A DNA stretch of 64,000 bases from Bombella pluederhausensis (GTDB taxonomy: Bacteria > Pseudomonadota > Alphaproteobacteria > Acetobacterales > Acetobacteraceae), in contig NZ_JANIDY010000001.1 in NCBI RefSeq assembly GCF_026385525.1, positions 1 through 64,000 on the forward strand, written 5' to 3'. The notes beneath the pieces were generated by a model, which had not been told where the DNA came from, searched no databases, and saw nothing but the letters and a program-made list of their open reading frames with translations. Shown here in pieces: positions 53,331 through 62,169 of the stretch; within the stretch, counting starts at the first letter, position 1, and every line of letters begins with the position of its first letter. The position numbers and the translations under genes are program-made.

Positions 53331-55336
53331 AGGGACAGTTCTCCAATAGCGATGACGGTGATCGTGTCAGCGGGGTCGATATTGGCACCGCCAAGCCCCA
53401 CCCAGAACTTGCCCAGCGTGAAGCCGCTACGGTCCGGGGGTGTGGTGGATGAGGCCCCGCCGACAATCATGTTTGTTCCATTGTAAAAGGCCGGGACCAT
53501 CACGGAGACGGTGTCACTGGTGAAGGACTGCGGAAACGTCACTCTGTCGCCATGTGCTGCCTTCACAGTGAAGACCTGCATCATGAGCGGTGTTCTGGCG
53601 GGGTTGAGGGTGTTCAGGAGTGTTCCGCCCATCGGGGGAGAAATGGCCCCGTTGGGAAGGAAGGAAAATTCCCGAAAAACTGTTCCGCTATTCAGCACGA
53701 TATTGCCAGAGAGGGCGCCTGTGGACTGGTTCCGGGCTGTCTGAAGATAGATGCCAAGATCACTGGCAGCCGTACCAATCTGGCGGCTCAGGTCACGCCC
53801 GTCATAACTGTACTGGCCAGAGGCCACGATGTTGCTGTTGCGGGGCAGGTTATCAATCAGCCCGCCTTTTCCATCAGGCTGGCTGAGGAAGATGGTGTCT
53901 GTCTGCCACCCCATGTCCAGCAGGGAGCCCGCCAGTGCGCTGGTGGCCGTGTTGCCCCCTATGAGGGCATTGGGGCCAGCCGTGCCACCCAGCCCTGTCC
54001 GCATCGGTCCAGTCGCTCCAGTTGTGTTGGCGAAGGTGTTGTTGCGGATGATGGTGCCGTGGGGATTGTTGAGATAGATGGCGGTACCCGGATTGGTCGG
54101 GGAGCCGATATCTTCAAACAGGTTGCCGTCAATTTCGACCGTCTGGCAGCTGTCGGAAACATAGGCAGCATAGACGGGCTGGCCCGATGTGGTTCCAGAC
54201 CCGTCCCGTGTAATCAGGTTGTTGCGGACCTGTACCCCATGTGCGGCTACCAGCCCGATTGATCCCCCACCATCACGGCCCCGCGTGTTGTTGTTGGAAA
54301 GAAGATTCCCTGTAATGAGAATATTCCGCTGGATCAGCCCGTCCGTACTTTTCTGATCGGCAGTTGTCACGCCGATGCCGCTATCGGCATTGTCATGAAC
54401 GTGGTTGTTGGCGATCAGGATGGTGTCATTGGCAGGCTGATCGGAGCTGTCGCAATAGACGCCAATGCCGTCATGATTGCCGGAAACAGTATTGCCCGTG
54501 GCTCCGCAGCGGCGGCAGCCCATATAGAAGACGAAGCCGCCATCTGTATGGCCGGTCGAGATGCTGTCTTTGAACCAGCAGTTATCGGCTGACCAGATGA
54601 ACTGGGGGCTGTTGCCACCATCCTTCAGCGTGACACCAGAGACCAGACTGTTGCTGATGAAACCCAGCGAGAGCGGCCAGTTGAAGGTGTTGCGGATCGT
54701 GATGCCGGAAATCAGCAGATTGTCGATCAGCGTGGGGGTGGAGGGTCTGTCTGGCGTGTTGCCGGTGTGGCTCAGCGTATTGGCGCATATCCCACCACTG
54801 ACAGCACTCTGCCCACCTTGTTGACCCGCCCCGTTGCCATCAATGACACCCCGCCCGGTGATTGACAGACGTTCCAGCGTCTGGCCGGGGGCATAAATGT
54901 CCAGACAGTTCGTATTGCTGTCCGATGCGAGGGTGATGGTGCCATCCAGCACCAGATGCGTGTCCGGCTGTGTGATGCGGAGTGTCCCGAGCACAACGGA
55001 GAGTCCCGCAGGGTGGACAAGGCGGAAGGCTCCGGCGCAGTCATCAAGGGCAGCCTGATAGGCGGCGCTGTTGGCGGCGACATTCTGGCCAGACGGGTCA
55101 TGGACAACGCCGTAGCTTGTGACCAGTTTTGCCGGAAAGCGGGCAAGAACATCCCGGACCTTTTCCCCAGCCAGCGTGCTGTCGCCATCTATGGCGAGGC
55201 TGGCGGCCTGCCCGTCCTGTGCATCAATCTTGCTGCCCAGTTCTCTGGCGACTTCGGGGGAGGAAACGATGTCTGTCGGATTGCCCGTGGCCGTGTAGGA
55301 CCGCCATGCGGGGGTTCGGTTTAAAGGCTGAGTCAT
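53327..55336 (-). CDS. Right-handed beta-helix tailspike protein
   Basis: The 669-residue protein has a short N-terminal baseplate-binding part, then parallel beta-helix repeats (residues about 115-470) with many Asn/Gly/Ile turns such as ISGITIRNTFNWPL, ILIANNHVHDNADSGIGV and TIIRNNTFANTTG. This is the pectate-lyase-like fold of tailspikes that cleave or bind capsule or LPS sugars. The last 100 residues carry a gp53-like module (GDRVTFPQSF ... RSGFTL ... VIAIGE) shared with the adjacent fibre gene. The catalytic residues cannot be named without structure. Confidence 0.82.
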   Translation of the reverse strand: MTQPLNRTPAWRSYTATGNPTDIVSSPEVARELGSKIDAQDGQAASLAIDGDSTLAGEKVRDVLARFPAKLVTSYGVVHDPSGQNVAANSAAYQAALDDCAGAFRLVHPAGLSVVLGTLRITQPDTHLVLDGTITLASDSNTNCLDIYAPGQTLERLSITGRGVIDGNGAGQQGGQSAVSGGICANTLSHTGNTPDRPSTPTLIDNLLISGITIRNTFNWPLSLGFISNSLVSGVTLKDGGNSPQFIWSADNCWFKDSISTGHTDGGFVFYMGCRRCGATGNTVSGNHDGIGVYCDSSDQPANDTILIANNHVHDNADSGIGVTTADQKSTDGLIQRNILITGNLLSNNNTRGRDGGGSIGLVAAHGVQVRNNLITRDGSGTTSGQPVYAAYVSDSCQTVEIDGNLFEDIGSPTNPGTAIYLNNPHGTIIRNNTFANTTGATGPMRTGLGGTAGPNALIGGNTATSALAGSLLDMGWQTDTIFLSQPDGKGGLIDNLPRNSNIVASGQYSYDGRDLSRQIGTAASDLGIYLQTARNQSTGALSGNIVLNSGTVFREFSFLPNGAISPPMGGTLLNTLNPARTPLMMQVFTVKAAHGDRVTFPQSFTSDTVSVMVPAFYNGTNMIVGGASSTTPPDRSGFTLGKFWVGLGGANIDPADTITVIAIGELSL

Positions 55337-55345
55337 AGGGAGTCC

Positions 55346-56149
55346 TTACGCTGGGCCAATGGCCATAACGGATACATGCTGTGGGCGGTTGGCCGTATTG
55401 CTGGACCATGTGCTCATGGTGAAGCCGCTGGCTGTCCATGTGCCTTGGGCGGCAGCGCAGTCCCAGTCGGCTTCCAGAGCGTTGATGATGATGCTGACGG
55501 GCGGCCCGGAAAAACTGTTCGGGAAGGTGACGGGTTGGCCTTTGTCTGTCACGGTCGTGAAGGCTTCCATCCGCATGGGGCGGCCATTCTGTGAACCGAT
55601 TTCCAGAAAGCTGTTGCCCCGTGCAGAGAGCAGATTGCCGCTCATGCTGTCGCCAGAACGGTTGATCTTGCCATCCAGATTTCCAGTAAGACTGTCCATC
55701 TTTCTGGTAAGATCGTTCAGCGTGTTTGTGAGCTCCCCGTTATTGCCGATGGCTCGCCAGAAGGTGCTGTTATGATCCGTTGAGGGGTCGGTCATGTTGT
55801 TATCCTGCTGACTGATGAGCAGGATTGTCGGGTCCGTGGCGGAACGCAGCACGGCCCCTAGCGGATAGCCGCCGACATCATGGGCGAAGGAGGGGTCGAA
55901 TGTCAGCGTAATGCCTGCACACCATGACCGTGCCACGGCAGAAAGAGCGTACAGGATGCCATTCATGTCCCGTCCATCTGGTGGGGTACCGCCAGCACTG
56001 GTCGGCTGGAATGTCAGGGCTGGAAAACCCAGCATGAAGGAAGCGGCTCCGGTATCGCTGCTTTGCAGGGGAATATCACGCCGATAGGCCAGCCCTGCAT
56101 TCTGAGCAAAAGGAACGGTGATTTTTGTGGGGAGGTCGGAGGCCTTCAT
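55346..56149 (-). CDS. Phage tail fibre protein with gp53-like C-terminus
   Basis: A 267-residue protein. The N-terminal part (KITVPFAQNAGLAYRRDIP ... PPDGRDMNGILYALSAVARSWCAG) matches a family of phage fibre or fibre-base proteins. A short coiled coil (NTLNDLTRKMDSLTGNLDG) precedes the C-terminal receptor-binding module (GQPVTFPNSF ... ASGFTM ... VMAIG). It overlaps the DUF2612 gene by 4 nt, so the two are co-translated. Host-range role inferred. Confidence 0.8.
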   Translation of the reverse strand: MKASDLPTKITVPFAQNAGLAYRRDIPLQSSDTGAASFMLGFPALTFQPTSAGGTPPDGRDMNGILYALSAVARSWCAGITLTFDPSFAHDVGGYPLGAVLRSATDPTILLISQQDNNMTDPSTDHNSTFWRAIGNNGELTNTLNDLTRKMDSLTGNLDGKINRSGDSMSGNLLSARGNSFLEIGSQNGRPMRMEAFTTVTDKGQPVTFPNSFSGPPVSIIINALEADWDCAAAQGTWTASGFTMSTWSSNTANRPQHVSVMAIGPA

Positions 56150-56742
56150 AGAATGTCATTCCCGAAGTCATTTTTTGTAGGGGGTACGAACATGTAGCGG
56201 TACCGCACGCCAGAGGGGCGGGGCAGGACGCCGGAGGCGATGATGCCTACGTCAATAGGTGTGGGGCGGAAGGAAAAGACGAGCATCATGGTATGATCGT
56301 CCGTGTTGGCCAGATAACAGTGTCCCCGGTTTCCAAAGAGGATCATGAGAATACGGTTGATGTCGGCGATGGAGGCGGAGGAAATGTTTGCCGCCGCCTT
56401 GGCAAAAATCAGCTGCCGGTAGTCATTGTCTGGCAGGCGGTAATTGGACGTGGCCCCCTGACCTGAATACCAGATGCCTTCCCCGAAGGTTCTGGATGAA
56501 GGATAGCCCTGTGAAAAGCCCCAATATCCGGCGGTATCAATCTTCAGGATACGCCCGATGCCAACAATGCGCCCCCATACATCCAGCCCCCATCCTGTAG
56601 CGGTAGCGGGATTCCAGACCTCATGAAGGAATAGCTCAATCAGCCGTCTTGGATCTGCTGCTGCATTGAAGTGCTCAATAATGCTGGTGAGGGCCGGAGA
56701 GTTGGCATACTGGGCAAGGATGGTCTCCCGTATGTCGATCAT
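56146..56742 (-). CDS. DUF2612-family phage tail protein
   Basis: A 198-residue protein with the pattern FLHEVWNPATATGWGLDVWGRIVGIGR, then YWGFSQGYPSSRTFGEGIWY and a domain with DNDYRQLIFAKAAANISSASI, matching DUF2612 tail proteins that sit between baseplate J and fibre genes and probably link fibres to the baseplate (gpI-like role). It overlaps J by 4 nt. Confidence 0.82.
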   Translation of the reverse strand: MIDIRETILAQYANSPALTSIIEHFNAAADPRRLIELFLHEVWNPATATGWGLDVWGRIVGIGRILKIDTAGYWGFSQGYPSSRTFGEGIWYSGQGATSNYRLPDNDYRQLIFAKAAANISSASIADINRILMILFGNRGHCYLANTDDHTMMLVFSFRPTPIDVGIIASGVLPRPSGVRYRYMFVPPTKNDFGNDIL

Positions 56743-57965
56743 GCCACCACCTGCACGCTGATCGTATCAGCCGTCACGGTGGGAAGCTGATTGATCGGCA
56801 ATGTGAGGCGGTTCTGGCCTGCATTCCGGTCGGTGCCGATGGTCAGGGTTAGAACCTCCGCCCAGTCACCCAGCCCATCCACCACGGCAGAAAGGCGGGA
56901 GGCATAGACGGTTTTGCCAAGACGAATACGGTTTGCCCCGGTCGTCAGATAAGAGACGATGGCCTGCTGGATGAGCTGTGCCGCATTGGAAGGTACAGCA
57001 TCCGAAGCTGCAATCTCCATCACCACATAGACGGCCACTGGTGTCGGCCTGTCATAATGGAAGCTGTAGGAAGGCTGGTTCCCCGCATAGACGGGGTTGG
57101 TGTCCTGAACCGTGACAATCTGTGTCCCCACGGTTGGGATGCCGGGTGGCTTCTTGTGCAGAATGGCCTGTCCGATGTCTTCCGGACTGCCGCCTTCCAC
57201 CAGAATATATTGTGCCCCGGCGGGGATAGTTACGCCCTGCTGCACGTTGTCCGTCTGAGAGGGATTGTCTGTCACGAAAGCGTCCGTCACGCCGGGAAGT
57301 CCCAACAATGCCCCCATGAGGGACGCATTCTGCCCGATGCTGTTGGCGGCAACACTGGCCTGACGCCGGGCCTCAAAATCCGCGCGGTCTTCTGCATCGG
57401 CTCCCGTGGCTCCGGGGGCGGTATTGGAGAGTGAAGCCAGCCCCAGCCCCGCCTGATAGAGCGTCAGGCTGTTGGCAGGGCAGGTAATGGCCCCGGCTGC
57501 CTGACAGGCGAGGTCAAAGCTGGCCGTGCTGGACTGGGGAAGCGTGATGGCCTGCGGAGCCACATACAGGCTGCCATCACTGCCCTGCGCCACGACTGTC
57601 CCCGCCGTGATGGTCTGTCCGGGAGCGTTCACGCTGGCCTGCACCGTGACGGTTGTTGCCGTGGCCGGGCGCCGCTCAATGAAGTAGATGCGCCCGATGG
57701 CTTCCTGCATCCGGCCAGATGAAGAAGCCGGGTCCACGCCATTGAAGACGGAAATCATGGCCCCCAGAAAGTCGCCCAGAATGGCGGTTTCGGAGAGGGC
57801 GATCTGCCCCTGTGGTGTGGACAAGGCCGTGTTGGCACCACCACCAAGGGCAGCGTTCATGTCGGCCAGCACCCCGGCCAGAATGTCCTGCTCGGAAGGG
57901 GCGATGAAGCCTGCATCAGTCAGGGAAGGGGCCGGGACGTTGGTTGTGGCGTCAGAACTGGGCAT
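56739..57965 (-). CDS. Baseplate J/gp47-family protein
   Basis: This is the baseplate wedge protein of contractile tails (408 residues from ATG 57965). Seen: the N-terminal GFIAPSEQDILAGVLADMNAALGG motif, the P2-J-like GQTITAGTVVAQGSDGSLYVA barrel, ADAEDRADFEARRQAS, and the SFHYDRPTPVAVYVVMEI segment. A longer start at 57980 is possible. It overlaps the upstream W-like gene by about 14 nt, and DUF2612 follows. Confidence 0.88.
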   Translation of the reverse strand: MPSSDATTNVPAPSLTDAGFIAPSEQDILAGVLADMNAALGGGANTALSTPQGQIALSETAILGDFLGAMISVFNGVDPASSSGRMQEAIGRIYFIERRPATATTVTVQASVNAPGQTITAGTVVAQGSDGSLYVAPQAITLPQSSTASFDLACQAAGAITCPANSLTLYQAGLGLASLSNTAPGATGADAEDRADFEARRQASVAANSIGQNASLMGALLGLPGVTDAFVTDNPSQTDNVQQGVTIPAGAQYILVEGGSPEDIGQAILHKKPPGIPTVGTQIVTVQDTNPVYAGNQPSYSFHYDRPTPVAVYVVMEIAASDAVPSNAAQLIQQAIVSYLTTGANRIRLGKTVYASRLSAVVDGLGDWAEVLTLTIGTDRNAGQNRLTLPINQLPTVTADTISVQVVA

Positions 57966-58302
57966 AGTCCGTGCTCCCATCGCTGAAGGTTACGAGAATG
58001 ATGCCGGTAAGCTGGCGGTCTTTGGTGGGGTTGGCGAGGTGGCAGGTTGCTGCTGCCACGCCGGGCACGGACATGGCCGCATCCTCGATCTCCGAGGCAT
58101 AGAAGGAGAGGTCCACATCCGAGCGGAGAATGTCCGTGTCGTAGGGGATTCCCTGCCCGGTATCGTAAATGACCTCGCCCAGCCATGTACGGGCCGCAGA
58201 ACATATGTCCTGAAGCATGGCGGCTTTGTCTGCCAGCACGACAAGGTTGCCCGTGCTGTCGAGAGAGAGGTCCCAGTCGTTTGTGAGAGCGAGGGTTTTC
58301 AT
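57952..58302 (-). CDS. GpW/gp25-family baseplate protein
   Basis: The 116-residue protein resembles the gp25/W baseplate wedge proteins: TNDWDLSLDSTGNLVVLADKAAMLQDI, then AARTWLGEVIYDTGQGIPYDTDIL and the GVAAATCHLANPTKDRQLTG beta hairpin. It lies next to baseplate J, the usual position. It is the last of the baseplate genes before the plus-strand cassette. Confidence 0.85.
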   Translation of the reverse strand: MKTLALTNDWDLSLDSTGNLVVLADKAAMLQDICSAARTWLGEVIYDTGQGIPYDTDILRSDVDLSFYASEIEDAAMSVPGVAAATCHLANPTKDRQLTGIILVTFSDGSTDYAQF

Positions 58303-58349
58303 GCGTCATCCTCTGGGGTAGCGTTCTGCGGAGTGGGGAGGGATGTGAG

Positions 58350-58766
58350 ATGAAGAAACTGTTACTCATCACCGCCGCCGTTCTGGGGCTGGCGGGGACG
58401 GCTTGGGCGGATGATGCTTTGGAAGATATGGCCAAGCATGACTCGTCCATTGCGAAAATTATTAATGAAGAAAAAGCGGCCGGAACATATGGGCGTCCCA
58501 ATCTTGTCCCGCAGGAAGATTTGGACCGGGCTGCTGAATACAATATGCGGCAGGATGAATTGCATTTAAGGAAGATGGGAATGTCGCCCGCAACAGCCAG
58601 AAAGGCTATTTGGGCGGCGTCTCATAAGCCAAATAGCGCATGTGCCTACTATGTCCGGCAGCTGACAGCTGATTATGATGGCGCAGATGATCGCAGAGAT
58701 TATGATGATAATCTCATAATCTCCATCGAACACTCCGGCACCTGCGAGCGCAAGAACCTCCATTAA
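58350..58766 (+). CDS. Secreted moron protein, family A member 1
   Basis: A 138-residue protein on the strand opposite to the tail genes. Signal peptide MKKLLLITAAVLGLAGTAWA (1-20). The mature domain has helices with RQDELHLRKMGMSPATARKAIWAASHKPNS, then the pattern C-x2-Y-x-RQLTAD-x-DG and a final SGTCER. The two Cys (ACAYY and SGTCER) probably form a disulfide. It is clearly related to the gene at 59352-59720. GGAGGGA 6-7 nt upstream marks the start. Function is unknown. Confidence 0.8.
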   Translation: MKKLLLITAAVLGLAGTAWADDALEDMAKHDSSIAKIINEEKAAGTYGRPNLVPQEDLDRAAEYNMRQDELHLRKMGMSPATARKAIWAASHKPNSACAYYVRQLTADYDGADDRRDYDDNLIISIEHSGTCERKNLH

Positions 58767-58905
58767 AGAAGACGCAGAGGTATTGCCGTCACGTTAGCCG
58801 CTTCGATTGAGAGCGCATGAAACCGGAAGGAGTCCGTTGAGCAAAAACGGGGTATTCGGCATGATGGTGAGAACGGTTTGTAACGAATGGACGGGGAACA
58901 ACGTC

Positions 58906-59238
58906 ATGAAATATCCGGTATTATGCGCTCTCATGGTGCTGGCGCTGCCTGGGGCGGCGCAGGCAGGGGCAAATTATGTGCGGAACGATCAGGGGTCTTT
59001 TGCCATCGATCCGCAGAAAGCAAACGAATTTCTTCATCATGCTTATTCGGATAAAAGAGTTGCTGATAATGCTTACGATGTTCTGATTAATAAAAGACGG
59101 GGCAACTGTTATGATGCCGTTGTGCATCTTTTCAGATATTACGATGATGGTGCTGGTAATGTAGAAAAATATTGCTACAAGCCGGACCTCGATAGTGATA
59201 ACGCTGTTGCGCCGCCCCCTGCTGTAAACCATCCCTAA
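58906..59238 (+). CDS. Secreted moron protein (110 residues)
   Basis: Signal peptide MKYPVLCALMVLALPGAAQA. The mature part has helices and two to three Cys (RGNCYDAVVHLFRYYDDG, VEKYCYK). The layout C-x2-A-V-x2-L with a following DG and a second Cys is reminiscent of family A, but identity is low. ATG 58906 has GGGGAA about 8 nt upstream; the open frame extends 5' without a better start. It sits between the two paralogues and probably shares their transcription. Confidence 0.75.
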   Translation: MKYPVLCALMVLALPGAAQAGANYVRNDQGSFAIDPQKANEFLHHAYSDKRVADNAYDVLINKRRGNCYDAVVHLFRYYDDGAGNVEKYCYKPDLDSDNAVAPPPAVNHP

Positions 59239-59351
59239 AGCGGGGCCATAAACAGGCACCGGACTGGTTGTCAGCCGGTATCAAACAAAATTGGAAGACG
59301 GGCAGCTATGCGCTATTCTTGCCCCGGAAACCAAACGCAGGAATCTCGTTC

Positions 59352-59720
59352 ATGAAACACGCTTTTTTCGCTGTTATCGCGGTTGCTGCACTGGCCGGGG
59401 TGGCCCGTGCTGATATTTTGAGCCATCAGCCAGAACCCACGGGAACGCTGTCTCAGGCCCTTCGGAGTGAGAAGATACAGGAGCACCGTGGGCAGACCCA
59501 TCGGGACCCGCAGCGTGATGAGGAAAATCTGCGGCGTCTGGGTCTTGCAGACGGGACAGCAAAAGCAGGAATGTGGGCGTTGGCACATCGACCACACTCG
59601 CAATGCGCCCAGTATATCCGTCAGTTGACGGCGGATGCTGATGGCAATTCCGCTGCCCTGTTGCAGAGTGATCAGAGGCTTGTCGTTTATCTGAATAATT
59701 CCGGGATCTGCGAACGCTGA
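59352..59720 (+). CDS. Secreted moron protein, family A member 2
   Basis: A 122-residue protein with signal peptide MKHAFFAVIAVAALAGVARA. The mature part matches the gene at 58350: RDEENLRRLGLADGTAKAGMWALAHRPHS, C-x3-Y-IRQLTADADG and terminal SGICER. Same Cys pair, same order of motifs, so the two come from one gene. AGGAA precedes the ATG. Function is unknown. Confidence 0.8.
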   Translation: MKHAFFAVIAVAALAGVARADILSHQPEPTGTLSQALRSEKIQEHRGQTHRDPQRDEENLRRLGLADGTAKAGMWALAHRPHSQCAQYIRQLTADADGNSAALLQSDQRLVVYLNNSGICER

Positions 59721-59872
59721 AGCACATGCAGGCACTGGTCTTTCTGCAACGCTGTTGTGCAGTGCAGGAAGGGGCCATGGCTTGATCGACAGGCTCTCAT
59801 GGTTCAGGGGTGGGGGTGGCCTTTCTTCTGAGGAAGGCGCCGGGATTTTGTGACGGAATGGGACGTATCGTG

Positions 59873-60466
59873 ATGATGAGGAAGACAGGGAACAGGCTGG
59901 GGCTGTGCTTGTTGATGATGGTAGGCGGCCTTGTTGGTGGAACAGTCATGACACCGGCGGCATGGGCACAAGCCCCGCTGGAGGTAAAACCTGACGGGCA
60001 GGTGACGACCAGCGGTATGGCGGCACTGGATGTCTCTCCCAAAGGGGGGCAGCGTGTGGGGCAGACAGACAAATGGCAGATGCTGGAACTGGACCATACC
60101 TTGACAGCCCTGCTCGCCGAGGATGATGTCATGTTCTCCATCTCACCACGTCGTGGTGGGGATGTGTTCCTGATGTTCGTTCTGAAAAATCATGAGATCA
60201 ATGCACCGGAACTGACTATCCATTTTTCCAACGGATATGAGGTTAAGAGCTTCCATTATACGGGGATCATCAACCGGGGCACGCAGTGGGGGTGCTATGT
60301 TGATGACGCCGCAGGTCGTGCTCTGTTTGATGCGTTGGCGTCCAGTGATTCAGTGACCATGGAATGGGCAGGCGGCAAGGCTCACATTGATTTCCAGCAC
60401 GGTGATGATTTCGTGCGTGAATTGACGGAAACGGCTCAGCGTGGGGATATGCCTTTCCCGAAATGA
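59873..60466 (+). CDS. Secreted moron protein (197 residues)
   Basis: A signal peptide (MMRKTGNRLGLCLLMMVGG...AWA) leads a beta-rich mature part: VMFSISPRRGGDVFLMFVLKNH, then ELTIHFSNGYEVKSFHYTGIINRG and SSDSVTMEWAGGKAHIDF. It may be a periplasmic beta-sandwich protein that responds to or blocks something at the envelope. The start at 59873 is chosen; ATG 59858 is an alternative. It ends 20 nt before the convergent spike gene. Confidence 0.7.
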   Translation: MMRKTGNRLGLCLLMMVGGLVGGTVMTPAAWAQAPLEVKPDGQVTTSGMAALDVSPKGGQRVGQTDKWQMLELDHTLTALLAEDDVMFSISPRRGGDVFLMFVLKNHEINAPELTIHFSNGYEVKSFHYTGIINRGTQWGCYVDDAAGRALFDALASSDSVTMEWAGGKAHIDFQHGDDFVRELTETAQRGDMPFPK

Positions 60467-60485
60467 CCTGCATCAGGCGGGGAGG

Positions 60486-61103
60486 TCAGGGGGGACTGCT
60501 TCGCCCGGTACCCGCCTGAACCCCGCCGTGGGTATGCTGTTTCAGGGAGATTCCTCCGGCCCTGACGTCACCTGATGTCACGATGTCGCAATTAGCTGTG
60601 ATTTCGGATGCTTCGATAGATACGGTGCCGGGTGTGACAATGCGCCAGCCTGCATCCGTAGCCTGTATGAACTGGTCCGGCCCGTTATTGAGAAATCCAC
60701 CGACATAAACACAATCCTGCATGGAAAACTGTCGGAACGAGGCCGGAGGAGACGGCTTGCGGGTGGTGACGGCATGTGTGTGGTCTCGCCCAGATATGAT
60801 GATGAAGCCAATATCGCCGGGCTTAGGGTCGATGATCAGGGCGGATGTGCCCCCCTGTAGGCGTAGATAGGGCACATTATGGATGAGATCATGCGGCCGG
60901 GCACGAGACAGTGCATCCTGCTGCTGGACCATGGGGCGAACGGTGACTTTGCCTGTAATGGAAGCGCCACCTGCTTCTACAGTTTCAACCTGCACCAGCA
61001 TGGAAGGGCCAATCTGGTTGATATGGGTGGCAATGAGGGAATCAAAGGCTCCCTTCAGGCTGTTTTCTCCCGTATTGGGGCGCAGGTAGGGTGTCGCTGT
61101 CAT
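60486..61103 (-). CDS. Phage baseplate spike, gp138/V-like
   Basis: A 205-residue protein with the gp138-type OB fold pattern (MVQQQDALSRARPHDLIHNVPYL, LIIDPKPGDIGFIII) and the C-terminal spike ITANCDIVTSGDVRAGGISLKQHTHGGVQAGTG. The HTHGGV motif is typical of membrane-puncturing tail spikes, whose His residues can hold a metal. It sits after the hub gene. Confidence 0.88.
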   Translation of the reverse strand: MTATPYLRPNTGENSLKGAFDSLIATHINQIGPSMLVQVETVEAGGASITGKVTVRPMVQQQDALSRARPHDLIHNVPYLRLQGGTSALIIDPKPGDIGFIIISGRDHTHAVTTRKPSPPASFRQFSMQDCVYVGGFLNNGPDQFIQATDAGWRIVTPGTVSIEASEITANCDIVTSGDVRAGGISLKQHTHGGVQAGTGRSSPP

Positions 61104-61125
61104 GAGGGGTGTTTCCTGTAAGCCG

Positions 61126-62169
61126 TTATCGTCTGCCGAGTGTGGTGCGGATGCAGGTCATATGAGTGTGCCATGCTCCTTTCCCACTTTCGCTGCTGAT
61201 CTCGTGCCAGACGAAGGTGGGCAGCCATAAACCGCTCCATGGTGCGTTTTCTGCCCGCTGGGAAGTGGCACTGTCATTATCTTCTGGAATCTGGGTGTCG
61301 TGCAGCATGAAGGGCCGCCAGAATGTGATGTCCGGGCGTAGCAGGCTCGTCAGGGAGAGACCAGCGCTGCTATATTCAGGGTATCCTGTCATTCCTGTTT
61401 CGAAAGAAATGATAGGCACATCCTGTGCCTCTCCCGTGGATGGTACGCCGGTGAAAGTTGGTCCCCATATTTCAAGAAGGCCTTTATAAGGTATGGCCTT
61501 TCCTGAGAGAGATGTATTTTCACCTTCTGAAGGAAGATAAGGTGAAAAACTGAAAACACCTTTTACAGCATGTAAAATCGCCTGTATCTGGTCAAGGGAT
61601 GTTCCCCATCTGTAATGATTTGTCAGGGTCAGGTGACGATCCCACCCTCCATGATCCAATAACTGGAAACCGGCATCAGCACAGATGTCGGCCAGTAAGG
61701 CAGAGATGTCCTGTGGTCCGGCATACCCCCGTGCTTCTGTCAGGATGGCGGCAGGAACCGTGCTGGTCATGGCGTGGACATGAAAGGGCGTTTCCAGATC
61801 ATTATAATCCGTATGAGCCCTGCTGACTGTCCCAATGAAAAGACTGGTCAGGGGGGTGTCTCTGTCGCCGGCCTGTATACTGACAAAGGTCTGCCCCGGC
61901 ATGGTGGTATTGAGGTTATCCGGGCTGGGATGCTCAGGAACGATCATCAGGCTGTTCCTGTCCGTATGGGTCAGGCCGGTGATGGTGATGTTGGCTTCTG
62001 ATCCGCTGGTCTGCCCTGCATGTTTGATGGTGGCCTGGACAGCATGATCCTGCCCGACTGTGAATTGCGTGAAAGACCCGTCAGCTTCCGGGATGACGAA
62101 TGTGACGATGATCTGCTTGCGGGTGAAGCTGTGAGTACTGGTGGCATTTGTGGCCTGTGTGGCGATCAT
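61126..62169 (-). CDS. Baseplate hub protein
   Basis: A 347-residue protein: N-terminal TRKQIIVTFVIPEAD and GSEANITITGLTHTDRNSLM, then VSIQAGDRDTPLTSLFIGTVSRAHTDYNDLETPFHVHA, typical of the gp27/gpD-like hub that carries the spike. It lies between the baseplate plug and spike genes, the expected place, and overlaps the plug gene by 4 nt. Confidence 0.8.
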   Translation of the reverse strand: MIATQATNATSTHSFTRKQIIVTFVIPEADGSFTQFTVGQDHAVQATIKHAGQTSGSEANITITGLTHTDRNSLMIVPEHPSPDNLNTTMPGQTFVSIQAGDRDTPLTSLFIGTVSRAHTDYNDLETPFHVHAMTSTVPAAILTEARGYAGPQDISALLADICADAGFQLLDHGGWDRHLTLTNHYRWGTSLDQIQAILHAVKGVFSFSPYLPSEGENTSLSGKAIPYKGLLEIWGPTFTGVPSTGEAQDVPIISFETGMTGYPEYSSAGLSLTSLLRPDITFWRPFMLHDTQIPEDNDSATSQRAENAPWSGLWLPTFVWHEISSESGKGAWHTHMTCIRTTLGRR

